Assembly (NCBI GenBank): GCA_018604165.1
Contig: CP075895.1
Coordinates: 1,759,501-1,823,500 of the forward strand
DNA from: Chitinophagaceae bacterium LGM1
GTDB taxonomy: Bacteria; Bacteroidota; Bacteroidia; Chitinophagales; Chitinophagaceae
Direction of reading: 5' to 3'
Length of the DNA: 64,000 bases
Part shown: positions 18,674 to 26,389 of the stretch, piece by piece
Layout: every line of letters begins with the position of its first letter
Numbering within the stretch: position 1 is the first letter of the stretch
Program-made: the position numbers and the translations under genes
Notes under the pieces: generated by a model
Database searches by the model: none
Told to the model about the DNA's origin: nothing
What the model saw: the letters and a program-made list of their open reading frames with translations, nothing else

Positions 18674-19192
18674 ATGGTTACAATACGTCCGATACACGCG
18701 GATGACAGAGAGCGTTTTTATCAATTGGTGCAAGGCAATAAAGAACGGCTGGCCGATTACTTTCCTATCACCGTAGAGAAAGCGGCTTCGTTAGCAATTA
18801 CAACAGACTCCATCAGGCTGTACAATATGCTGGCAGAGAAAAATGAGCTGTATGTAATGGTGATGGAAAAGAGTAGCGGAGAAATGACAGGTATCATCTT
18901 TCTAAAAAACATAGATGCCAAAACCTGCAAATGCGAGCTGGCCTATTTTGTAGATAAAAGCTACGAACAGCAAGGCTATACAACACATGCCATACAGCAA
19001 GCATTAGATAAAGCATTCAACACGCTGAACCTGAATAAAGTGTATTGCCGTGTAGCACCCGATAATGCTGCCAGCAACAGAGTAGTTATTAAAAACGGAT
19101 TTGAGTTGGAAGGTGTGCTGAAACAGGAATTCAGAATTAGCGATGGTAGCCTTGTTGACCTGAACTATTATGGCAAACTAAGAAACAACTAA
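18674..19192 (+). CDS. GNAT-family N-acetyltransferase, RimJ/RimL-like
   Basis: 172 residues. Begins with VTIRPIHADDRERFYQLV. The acetyl-CoA-binding strand-helix region reads CELAYFVDKSYEQQGYTTHA, and the family C-terminal pattern VYCRVAPDNAASNRVVIKNGF, EGVLKQEFRI is clear. These enzymes acetylate ribosomal protein N-termini or small amines; the target is not predictable. The next gene follows after 21 bases on the same strand. Confidence 0.88.
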   Translation: MVTIRPIHADDRERFYQLVQGNKERLADYFPITVEKAASLAITTDSIRLYNMLAEKNELYVMVMEKSSGEMTGIIFLKNIDAKTCKCELAYFVDKSYEQQGYTTHAIQQALDKAFNTLNLNKVYCRVAPDNAASNRVVIKNGFELEGVLKQEFRISDGSLVDLNYYGKLRNN

Positions 19193-19213
19193 GCAGTTTG
19201 TATATTACCTGCC

Positions 19214-19708
19214 ATGAAGAAAATCGGGCTGATATCAGATACACATGGCTGGCTGGACGATGCTGTTTTCAAACACTTTGAACAATGTGATGAGATATGG
19301 CACGTAGGAGATTTCGGTAATAATGAATTGATAGAACAACTCAAAGCATTCAAACCATTGAGAGGTGTGTATGGCAATATTGACGGGCACGAGATACGTG
19401 CTGAATATCCTGAAGTATTGCGCTTTGCTTGTGAGCAGGTAAATGTGCTGATGATACATATTGGTGGCTACCCCAACAGGTATAGTCAGCTTGCCCGAAA
19501 ACATATAGAAGAATACCAACCCCAACTATTCATTAGCGGACACTCTCATATACTGAAAGTAATGTATGACGACAAATACAAATGCCTGCACATGAACCCC
19601 GGTGCGGCTGGTAAGCATGGTTGGCACAAAGTACGCACCCTCATACGCTTTATAGTAGATGGCAGCGATATGAAGCAATGCGAGGTGATAGAACTGGGCA
19701 AACGCTGA
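19214..19708 (+). CDS. YfcE/MJ0936-type metallophosphoesterase
   Basis: 164 residues. Binuclear metal motifs in order: SDTHG (8-12), GDFG, GNIDGHE, and SGHSH, with NPGA near the end. Family members are cytoplasmic phosphodiesterases with broad in-vitro activity; the natural substrate is unknown. Probably co-transcribed with the preceding acetyltransferase and followed after 34 bases by the FKBP gene. Confidence 0.9.
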   Translation: MKKIGLISDTHGWLDDAVFKHFEQCDEIWHVGDFGNNELIEQLKAFKPLRGVYGNIDGHEIRAEYPEVLRFACEQVNVLMIHIGGYPNRYSQLARKHIEEYQPQLFISGHSHILKVMYDDKYKCLHMNPGAAGKHGWHKVRTLIRFIVDGSDMKQCEVIELGKR

Positions 19709-19742
19709 AAACAATTATCTTCGCAACCTTAAAAGTTTTACA

Positions 19743-20177
19743 ATGGGTATATCAGATATATTATTTAAAAAGAAAGCAGAACAGGCAGCATCCAACCTGC
19801 AAGCAGGCGAAGATTTCTTAGCTACCAACAAACAAAGAGCAGAAGTAACTGCATTGGATAGCGGACTGCAATACGAGATACTGAAAGAGGGCGATGGCGC
19901 TAAACCCACAGCTTTCAATACCGTTACTTGTCATTATCATGGTACGCTGATAGACGGCACTGTGTTTGATAGCTCTGTGCAACGTGGTAAGCCTGCCAGC
20001 TTTCCGTTGAATATGGTAATAAAAGGCTGGACAGAGGGATTGCAACTGATGAGCGTGGGCAGTAAGTACCGCTTCTTCATACCACCCCATCTTGCCTATG
20101 GAGAAAGACAAGTAAGCGCACAGATAGGTGCTAACAGTACACTGATATTTGATGTAGAACTATTGAGCATAAACTAA
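19743..20177 (+). CDS. Cytosolic FKBP-type peptidyl-prolyl isomerase, FklB-like
   Basis: 144 residues, no signal peptide, so probably cytoplasmic. A short basic/Ala-rich helix (FLATNKQR motif common in FklB/Mip proteins) leads to the FKBP domain: LQYEILKEGDG, CHYHGTLIDGTVFDSS, VIKGWTEGLQLMSVGSKY, PPHLAYG, LIFDVELL. It is distinct from the three exported FKBP paralogues in this window. Five bases separate its stop from the next gene. Confidence 0.9.
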   Translation: MGISDILFKKKAEQAASNLQAGEDFLATNKQRAEVTALDSGLQYEILKEGDGAKPTAFNTVTCHYHGTLIDGTVFDSSVQRGKPASFPLNMVIKGWTEGLQLMSVGSKYRFFIPPHLAYGERQVSAQIGANSTLIFDVELLSIN

Positions 20178-20182
20178 TAACG

Positions 20183-20527
20183 ATGGGCAAACAAGTACAG
20201 GAATTTGATGAGTATCGTGCTAAGATGAATGAGGTGATACTTGGCAAGCAGAATAAAGTTATCAATCGCCTCTTTAATCTGGATACCAATACCTATGCAG
20301 AGGGTGCACTGTCTGTAAAGACAAAAGAAATGCTGGGGCTGGTTGCCAGTATGGTGTTACGTTGCGATGACTGTATTAAATACCACTTGGGCAAATGCCA
20401 TGAGCAAGGTATAACTACAGACGAGATGTACGAGATATTTGCTGTAGCCAATATAGTAGGTGGTACTATCGTAATACCACATACACGCCGTGCTGCCGAA
20501 TACTGGGAAGAATTGATAAGCGGATAA
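20183..20527 (+). CDS. Carboxymuconolactone decarboxylase/AhpD-like protein
   Basis: 114 residues, helical. The AhpD-type redox motif CDDCIKYH (Cys61, Cys64, His68) is present, then GITTDEMYEIFAVANIVGG. Members reduce peroxidase partners or act as gamma-carboxymuconolactone decarboxylases; the CxxCxxxH motif favours a thiol-redox role (inference). Lies five bases behind the FKBP gene and ends eight bases before the convergent bshA. Confidence 0.88.
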   Translation: MGKQVQEFDEYRAKMNEVILGKQNKVINRLFNLDTNTYAEGALSVKTKEMLGLVASMVLRCDDCIKYHLGKCHEQGITTDEMYEIFAVANIVGGTIVIPHTRRAAEYWEELISG

Positions 20528-20535
20528 AGCTGGTG

Positions 20536-21672
20536 TTACACCGTTGCCTTATAGCTTGCTAATACGCTGTCGTATAGTTGTTCGTATAGCGGTATCACAC
20601 GTTGCCTGCTGAATGTCTTAGCATGGGCTATGGCATTTTCCTTAAAGGTTTGCAGCTTTTTATCATTGCCCAATATTTCTATGGCGTGTTCTGCCATATC
20701 ATCTGTATCGCCTACTTCGCTCATATAGCCTGTTATGCCTTGCACGTTTATCTCCGGTAAGCCACCAGCATTAGTAGATATGACAGGCACACCACAAGCC
20801 ATTGCTTCCAACGCACTCAAACCAAAGCTCTCGTATTGAGACGGGAGTACAAAGAGGTCTGTAATACTTAGTATTTCATCTACCTGCTCTTGCTTGCCAA
20901 GGAAGCGAATATCGTTGCAGATATTCAGTGTACGGCAATGTTCTTCTATATTCTGCCGTTCGGGGCCATCACCTATCATCAATAGTTTGGATGGTATTTT
21001 TTCATGTACTTTGGCAAACATTGTTACCACATCTTCTGCTCTTTTCACTTTACGGAAGTTGGATACGTGTGCCAGTATGCGCTCGCCATTGGGGGCAAGC
21101 ATCTTTTTAAAGTGCTCTTTATTGCTATGCTGAAACCTGTCTGTATCTACAAAGTTGGGAATGACGATAATCTCTTTCTCTATATTAAAATACTTGTACG
21201 TTTCTTCTTTCAAGTTATCCGACACGGCAGTAATGGCATCGCTCTCGTTGATGGAGAAAGTAACAACCGGTGCATAGGTTTGGTCTTTACCAACTAATGT
21301 TATATCCGTACCATGCAGCGTAGTGATGTAGGGAATGTCTTTACCTGCTTTCTTTAATATCTGCCTGGCAAAATAGGCAGCAGATGCGTGTGGTATAGCG
21401 TAGTGTACGTGCAGCAGGTCGAGGTTGTTATTATTTATCACATTCACCATGGTACTGGTAAGTGCGGTTTCGTAAGGTGGAAAATCGAATAACGGATAGG
21501 TGGGTACTGTTACCTCGTGATAATATACATTCGGGTGAAAATGCAGCCTAACAGGTTGGTTGTAGGTGATGAAATGCACCTCATGTCCTTTGGCAGATAA
21601 AGCCATACCCAGTTCTGTAGCTAATACCCCACTACCACCAAATGTCGGGTAGCATACTATTCCGATTTTCAT
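20536..21672 (-). CDS. bshA: N-acetyl-alpha-D-glucosaminyl L-malate synthase BshA
   Basis: 378 residues, a GT4-fold glycosyltransferase. It makes GlcNAc-malate, first step of bacillithiol synthesis. Marks: KIGIVCYPTFGGSGVLATELG at the start, HVHYAIPHASAAYFAR, TTLHGTDITLVG, NFVDTDRF, and the donor-site PSQYESFGLSALEAMACG. The other bsh genes are not nearby, as is usual in Bacteroidota. Confidence 0.94.
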   Translation of the reverse strand: MKIGIVCYPTFGGSGVLATELGMALSAKGHEVHFITYNQPVRLHFHPNVYYHEVTVPTYPLFDFPPYETALTSTMVNVINNNNLDLLHVHYAIPHASAAYFARQILKKAGKDIPYITTLHGTDITLVGKDQTYAPVVTFSINESDAITAVSDNLKEETYKYFNIEKEIIVIPNFVDTDRFQHSNKEHFKKMLAPNGERILAHVSNFRKVKRAEDVVTMFAKVHEKIPSKLLMIGDGPERQNIEEHCRTLNICNDIRFLGKQEQVDEILSITDLFVLPSQYESFGLSALEAMACGVPVISTNAGGLPEINVQGITGYMSEVGDTDDMAEHAIEILGNDKKLQTFKENAIAHAKTFSRQRVIPLYEQLYDSVLASYKATV

Positions 21673-21751
21673 GTTGCAAATATCCTGAAATAAACGGTAC
21701 TTACTGCTTTTACTGCAATAGGCATTTGTAATAGTGCAATAAGACGAAGCA

Positions 21752-22069
21752 CTATACTTTGGCGTTGGATATCAGGTATGCCCTTACCAATGCTGCTTGT
21801 TCATCAGTTAGCTTGGCGCGGTTGTTCATACGGGGCAATACTTTTTCCCATTTACCTACTGTGCGAGATTGTGGCTCGTACAGCTTATGGCACTTCTGAC
21901 AATTGCCTTGCCACAGCGTTTTACCCTCTTCACGTTGTATATCTGTGTACTTAGTTTGCATTTCTTTTACCACATCTGCCGGTGATGCAGTGCTGGTAGT
22001 CGCTTTCTTGGATGTGCAGGCTACGAATGTTATGCTAATACCAACTGCGAGTAAGGCTATACGCTTCAT
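21752..22069 (-). CDS. Small monohaem cytochrome c lipoprotein
   Basis: 105 residues. Lipobox FVAC with Cys18, then a Ser/Thr/Ala spacer and a single haem-binding CQKCH (Cys57, Cys60, His61). Met81 in LPRMNN is a plausible distal ligand, and the C-terminal helix (LTDEQAALVRAYL) fits class I cytochrome c. Probably an electron shuttle on the periplasmic face. It lies 79 bases upstream of bshA on the same strand. Confidence 0.85.
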   Translation of the reverse strand: MKRIALLAVGISITFVACTSKKATTSTASPADVVKEMQTKYTDIQREEGKTLWQGNCQKCHKLYEPQSRTVGKWEKVLPRMNNRAKLTDEQAALVRAYLISNAKV

Positions 22070-22149
22070 CTTGTATCTTAATTAATGTATATACAAATAT
22101 ACCAACTCATTCTTAAATGCAATCAACCTGTTTTTTATATTTTTAGCCA

Positions 22150-23514
22150 ATGAAACTGAAATTACTGGTATCTGCCATGCTGATAAGTACCCAAGTATCT
22201 GCACAAAACGATAGCGTAGTGATGCGCCAACTGTCAGACAACATATTGCTGCACGGTACTTGTTACGAAAATCTGCGAGTACTCTGCAAACAAGTAGGAC
22301 ACCGATTGAGTGGCAGCCCGCAAGCAGCTAAGGCAGTAGCATGGGGGCAACAGGCGTTGGAAGCAGCAGGGGCAGATAAAGTATGGCTGCAAGCAGTTGA
22401 CGTACCGCATTGGGTAAGAGGTAAAGAACGCCTTGCACTGCGCTTTGAAGGTGAGAAGAGTTTTAAAGATGTGAAAGTATTATCTATAGGCAACACCGTA
22501 GGTACAGATGGTAAAGTATTGGAAGCACCTGTTGTGATAGTAAAGAGTATAGAAGATTTCAGGCTGTTGGGCAAAGATGATGTAAAGGGTAAGATTATAT
22601 TCTTCAATTACCGCTTCAAGCAAGACCTTGTAAATACGTTTGAGGGCTATGGCGATGCGGGTAAATACAGATGGCTTGCACCCAATATGGCAGCAGCACA
22701 GGGTGCAGCAGGTGTTATTATCCGTTCAGTATCTACAGGTGCAGACGATGAACCGCATACAGGCTCTATGCGCTATGCAGATACCGTAAAACCCATACCT
22801 GCCGTAGCCATTGGCAACCATACAGCCGATGCGTTGGAGCAGGCTTGTGTGAAGGGACATGTAACAGCACAAATACAGTCGGACTGTAAGATGCTGGGGA
22901 CTGCACGCTCATACAATGTGATAGGCGAAATAAAAGGCAGTACCTACCCCGATAAAATAGTATTGGTTGGCGGTCACCTCGACTCTTGGGATGTAGGCGA
23001 AGGCGCACACGATGATGGAGCAGGCTGTGTACAGAGCATAGAGGTAATACGCGCTTTGAAAGCTACAGGCATACGCCCCAAATACACTGTACGTGCTGTA
23101 TTGTTTATGAATGAAGAGAACGGACTGAAAGGCGGACTGGTGTATGCTGATAGTGCCAAAGCCAATAAAGAAACACACATCTTTGCTATAGAAACAGATG
23201 CGGGTGGTTTCTCACCCCGTGGGTTCAGCCTTGAAATGAAACCCGAACAACGTGCGCAAATAACACAATACAAAAAACTATTCCTACCCTACGGCATCTA
23301 CGATTTTGAACAAGTACATGGCGGTGCAGACATCAGTCCATTGATGAGGCAAGGCGTACCCGTTGGCGGGTTGATACCTGATGCTCAACGCTACTTCGAC
23401 CTGCACCATACACACGCCGATGTGTTTGAAGCCGTAAACCATAGAGAGCTGAAACTGGGTGCTGTAGCACTTACCAACCTTGTGTACCTTGTTAGCAAAT
23501 ACGGGCTACGCTGA
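22150..23514 (+). CDS. Secreted M28-family peptidase (carboxypeptidase Q-like)
   Basis: 454 residues. Signal peptide ending QVSAQ. A PA-domain insertion lies at about 130-250 (APVVIVKSIEDF, GAAGVIIRS). Co-catalytic zinc motifs: VGGHLDSWDVGEGAHDDGAG, FMNEENGLKGG, ETDAGG and the final His in DLHHTHAD. The family comprises aminopeptidases and carboxypeptidases acting on extracytoplasmic peptides. It overlaps the next gene by one base (TGATG), so uptake and peptide cleavage may be coupled. Confidence 0.92.
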   Translation: MKLKLLVSAMLISTQVSAQNDSVVMRQLSDNILLHGTCYENLRVLCKQVGHRLSGSPQAAKAVAWGQQALEAAGADKVWLQAVDVPHWVRGKERLALRFEGEKSFKDVKVLSIGNTVGTDGKVLEAPVVIVKSIEDFRLLGKDDVKGKIIFFNYRFKQDLVNTFEGYGDAGKYRWLAPNMAAAQGAAGVIIRSVSTGADDEPHTGSMRYADTVKPIPAVAIGNHTADALEQACVKGHVTAQIQSDCKMLGTARSYNVIGEIKGSTYPDKIVLVGGHLDSWDVGEGAHDDGAGCVQSIEVIRALKATGIRPKYTVRAVLFMNEENGLKGGLVYADSAKANKETHIFAIETDAGGFSPRGFSLEMKPEQRAQITQYKKLFLPYGIYDFEQVHGGADISPLMRQGVPVGGLIPDAQRYFDLHHTHADVFEAVNHRELKLGAVALTNLVYLVSKYGLR

Positions 23515-24629
23515 TGGCTGCCGATGGTATTGCACGCAAATTATTCAGCCGCGCATCGGTAGTAGTAGCGATGGCGGTTATCGTTATCACCTGCCTGCTG
23601 GCGGTGTTTGCCTATATGGTAGTACCAGACAATACACCCAATGCCAATACCATGATAATAGAGTTGGGAGCTAAACAACCACGCTTTACCAAACAACTGC
23701 TATACCTGCCCAAGAGCGTACAGGAAGAAAAGAAAAGCCTGCTGGCTGAATGGTTTACGGGCAAGGCTTCTGCCTACAAAGTATCGCCCATCAACACCTA
23801 TTGGTTTACCGATGATAAACTCTACACCCTGCACTATATAGATGATGGTATGCAAGACACCATTACCTACAAACTAACAGATATACTACCCGCTGCACAA
23901 CAAAATCTGCCAATAGATAAACAACAAACATACATCAAAACACACCAGATAGATGAACGCCGTTTTTACCTCGGTACAGACCGCTATGGCAGAGATATAC
24001 TCTCTCGCCTCATCATTGGTGCAAGGGTAAGCATTGCGGTGGGTATCGTAGCGGTGTTGCTATCGCTCACCATTGGCATACTGCTGGGTTCGCTGGCAGG
24101 CTACTTTGGTGGTGTGGTAGATAATGCGGTGATGTGGATTATCAATATACTATGGGCTATCCCTACCCTGCTGCTGGTATTTGCTATTACGCTCACCATC
24201 GGCAAGGGCTTTTGGGAAATATTTATAGCCATCGGGCTAACGATGTGGGTAAGTGCAGCGAGGCTGATACGCGGACAGGTATTGGTACTGCGAGAGATGG
24301 AATATATAACCGCAGCCAAAGCACTTGGCTTGGGCGATATGCGCATCATCTTCAGGCATATACTACCCAACATAGCAGGCCCTGTAATGGTGATAGCTGC
24401 CAGCAACTTTGCCACCGCTATATTGATAGAAGCAGGGCTTAGCTTTTTGGGCATCGGCGTACAACCACCTCAACCATCGTGGGGTCTGATGATAAAAGAA
24501 CATTACAACTTCCTGCTTACCAACCGTCCGCTACTTGCCATCATACCCGGGCTTGCTATTATGTTGCTTGTATATGCTTTCAACATTCTCGGCAATGCGT
24601 TGAGAGATGTGTTGGATGTGAAAGGGTAG
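23514..24629 (+). CDS. ABC transporter permease, OppC/DppC-like
   Basis: 371 residues. One N-terminal membrane helix, then a roughly 100-residue extracytoplasmic insert, then the binding-protein-dependent transport domain starting at the OppC-type motif FYLGTDRYGRDILSRLIIGAR. The EAA loop reads EYITAAKALGLGDMRIIFRHILPN. It probably imports or exports peptides. No ATPase, OppB or binding-protein gene is adjacent, so partners must lie elsewhere. Translationally coupled to the M28 peptidase. Confidence 0.9.
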   Translation: MAADGIARKLFSRASVVVAMAVIVITCLLAVFAYMVVPDNTPNANTMIIELGAKQPRFTKQLLYLPKSVQEEKKSLLAEWFTGKASAYKVSPINTYWFTDDKLYTLHYIDDGMQDTITYKLTDILPAAQQNLPIDKQQTYIKTHQIDERRFYLGTDRYGRDILSRLIIGARVSIAVGIVAVLLSLTIGILLGSLAGYFGGVVDNAVMWIINILWAIPTLLLVFAITLTIGKGFWEIFIAIGLTMWVSAARLIRGQVLVLREMEYITAAKALGLGDMRIIFRHILPNIAGPVMVIAASNFATAILIEAGLSFLGIGVQPPQPSWGLMIKEHYNFLLTNRPLLAIIPGLAIMLLVYAFNILGNALRDVLDVKG

Positions 24630-24795
24630 TTCTGAACCACGATTTTACTGATTAATGGATTTGCCCGGTTTGTTTAGTTGTGGTGTAGAGCGTTCTCATT
24701 TGCGAAAACCTTTGCGCCTTAGCGTCTTTGCGGTTAAAAATCACTCACGATGTATATTACTCTATTCGAGTATTTTCCACGCTGCATTGCCTGCG

Positions 24796-24835
24796 CTTTG
24801 TTTCTTTCTTTTGGCAGCAAAAGAAAGAAACAAAG
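24796..24835. repeat. 17-bp perfect palindrome inside the intergenic element
   Basis: CTTTGTTTCTTTCTTTT (24796-24812) pairs perfectly with 24819-24835 around the loop GGCAGC. Each arm is strictly pyrimidine- or purine-biased. No U tract is placed to make it a standard terminator. Confidence 0.8.
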
Positions 24836-24891
24836 ACCGCGAAGCAGCATGAATACCAATAAAAAGACAAACAATTAATGAATAAAAGCTG

Positions 24892-24920
24892 TCGGGCATT
24901 AAAGACTGCCTAATGCCCGA
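24892..24920. repeat. 10-bp hairpin inside the intergenic element
   Basis: TCGGGCATTA (24892-24901) pairs perfectly with 24911-24920 around a nine-base loop. Could act as a terminator for either flanking gene, although the following bases are only weakly T-rich. Confidence 0.45.
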
Positions 24921-25090
24921 TTGTTACCTTGATGCTACTGCATTACTACTGTGCTGCCAAGCTATATGCCTTGATGGTTTTAAATTATTCAACCTCTTTG
25001 CATCTTAGCGTCTTTGCGGTTAAAACGTCAATCAACTCCCATTTTGAAAGGGGAATTGAAACACCATTAATCAGTAAAATCCAGGTTCAC

Positions 25091-26299
25091 TTACATACTA
25101 CCCGCCGCTATAACACCGCTGCTCCATGCGTGTTGAAAGTTGAAGCCACCTGTTATACCATCTACATCCAATATCTCGCCTGCAAAGTACAAGCCTTTAA
25201 GTATGCGGCTCTCCATAGTCTGCGGGTCTATATCAGATAGCTTAATGCCACCACAGGTTACAAACTCTTCTTTAAACGTGGTCTTGCCTTTTACATCATA
25301 GGCATCGCGCAGCAGGAACTGTATCATCTTGTTTTGTGCGGCAGCGGGTAGCTCGCCCCACTTCACATCTTCACCAATGGCTGCCTGTTGCAGTTGGTAT
25401 TCCCACAATCGCCTGGGCAGGTTGAAGGGGTTTTTATGCCATACCAGTTGCTTGCCTTGCTCTCTACGTATATCGGCAAGTTGTGTGCGCAGGTCTTCTT
25501 CGCTTGCATCTACCAGCCAGTTTATCTGTATGTTGAAGTCGTAGTTGCGTTCGCTTAGTTCTCTGGCTGCCCATGCAGACGTGCGCAGTACAGCAGGCCC
25601 ACTCATACCCCAATGCGTTATCAGCAGCGGGCCGTGTTCTGTAAGTTTAGTACCTGTTATGCGAATGCTGGCATCGGGTACGCTCACGCCCATTAGTTCT
25701 GTTATAGGGTGTTTGGGCATGTTGAATGTAAACAACGATGGTACGGGTGGCTGTATGCTATGCCCTGTTGCTGTGAGCCATTTGTATTGGTCGGGCTTAG
25801 GGTAGCCGCCGCAGGTTATTAATACTTTATCTGTCAGAAAAGTAGTGCCGTCTGCAAAGTGCAGTAGTAGTTTATCGTCTTGCTTTTCTATACGCTCAAT
25901 GCTCTTGTGATATTTCACCTGCACTTTGTTGCGCGTCATCTCTTGCCATATACAGTCTATGATGGTTTGAGAGTCGTCAGTTACGGGAAACATCCTGCCA
26001 TCGGCTTCGGCTTTCAGTTGCACACCACGTTTGGCAAACCAATCAATCGTATCTGTCGGACTAAAACGGTACAGTGTTTTCTTCAACAACTGCTTACCAC
26101 GCGGATAACGGGTTACGAGTTCGGGTACATCAAACAATGCGTGGGTAGTATTGCACCTACCCCCACCCGATGCTTTTACTTTCTGCATCACCTTACCTGT
26201 CTTCTCGAACACGGTAACGGTTACACCATCTTTGTATGGCATATTAGCAGCCGCAAAACATCCCGCTGCACCTGCACCTATGATGGCTATTTGTTTCAT
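25091..26299 (-). CDS. FAD-dependent oxidoreductase, HI0933/YhiN family
   Basis: 402 residues. FAD-binding Rossmann motif IGAGAAGCFAAANM near the N-terminus, the family signature VKASGGGRCNTTHALF (about 41-56), and the C-terminal YFAGEILDVDGITGGFNFQ. Members are flavoproteins of largely unknown substrate, often annotated aminoacetone oxidase family. The stop directly abuts the inverted-repeat element at 24633-25089. Confidence 0.9.
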   Translation of the reverse strand: MKQIAIIGAGAAGCFAAANMPYKDGVTVTVFEKTGKVMQKVKASGGGRCNTTHALFDVPELVTRYPRGKQLLKKTLYRFSPTDTIDWFAKRGVQLKAEADGRMFPVTDDSQTIIDCIWQEMTRNKVQVKYHKSIERIEKQDDKLLLHFADGTTFLTDKVLITCGGYPKPDQYKWLTATGHSIQPPVPSLFTFNMPKHPITELMGVSVPDASIRITGTKLTEHGPLLITHWGMSGPAVLRTSAWAARELSERNYDFNIQINWLVDASEEDLRTQLADIRREQGKQLVWHKNPFNLPRRLWEYQLQQAAIGEDVKWGELPAAAQNKMIQFLLRDAYDVKGKTTFKEEFVTCGGIKLSDIDPQTMESRILKGLYFAGEILDVDGITGGFNFQHAWSSGVIAAGSM

Positions 26300-26302
26300 T
26301 TA

Positions 26303-26389
26303 GTAGAAAGTAGTTAGTAGTAAGTAGAAAGTTTCTATTAACCAATTAACTTATTGCCCTATTACCTTATTAACTAATCAACAAGTTAA
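26303..26389. repeat. Low-complexity TAGTAG / TTAACT spacer
   Basis: The gap between the malic enzyme stop and the flavoprotein start contains imperfect short repeats (AGTAGAAAGTAGTTAGTAG, then several TTAACT/TTATTAACTAAT units). No hairpin terminator is seen. Confidence 0.5.

Larger units (their letters stand above)
24633..25089. repeat. Intergenic element with terminal inverted repeats
   Basis: The whole 461-base gap is occupied by repeat sequence. The ends TGAACCACGATTTTACTGAT (24633-) and its near-reverse complement (25063-25089) pair at about 23 of 26 positions. Inside lie two direct copies of a motif containing TTAGCGTCTTTGCGGTTAAA (24711-24740 and 25005-25024), a 17-bp perfect hairpin (24796-24835) and a 10-bp hairpin (24892-24920). 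No convincing coding sequence. A related copy lies at 34275-34425 in inverted orientation. Confidence 0.75.

Noticed and set aside
23514-24629. Complete oligopeptide ABC transporter locus
   Set aside because: Only the OppC-like permease is present; no OppB, ATPase or binding protein adjoins it.
24655-25240. Two small plus-strand reading frames in and after the intergenic element
   Set aside because: Composed of inverted-repeat and motif copies; the second also runs antisense into the flavoprotein gene. No signal of protein coding.
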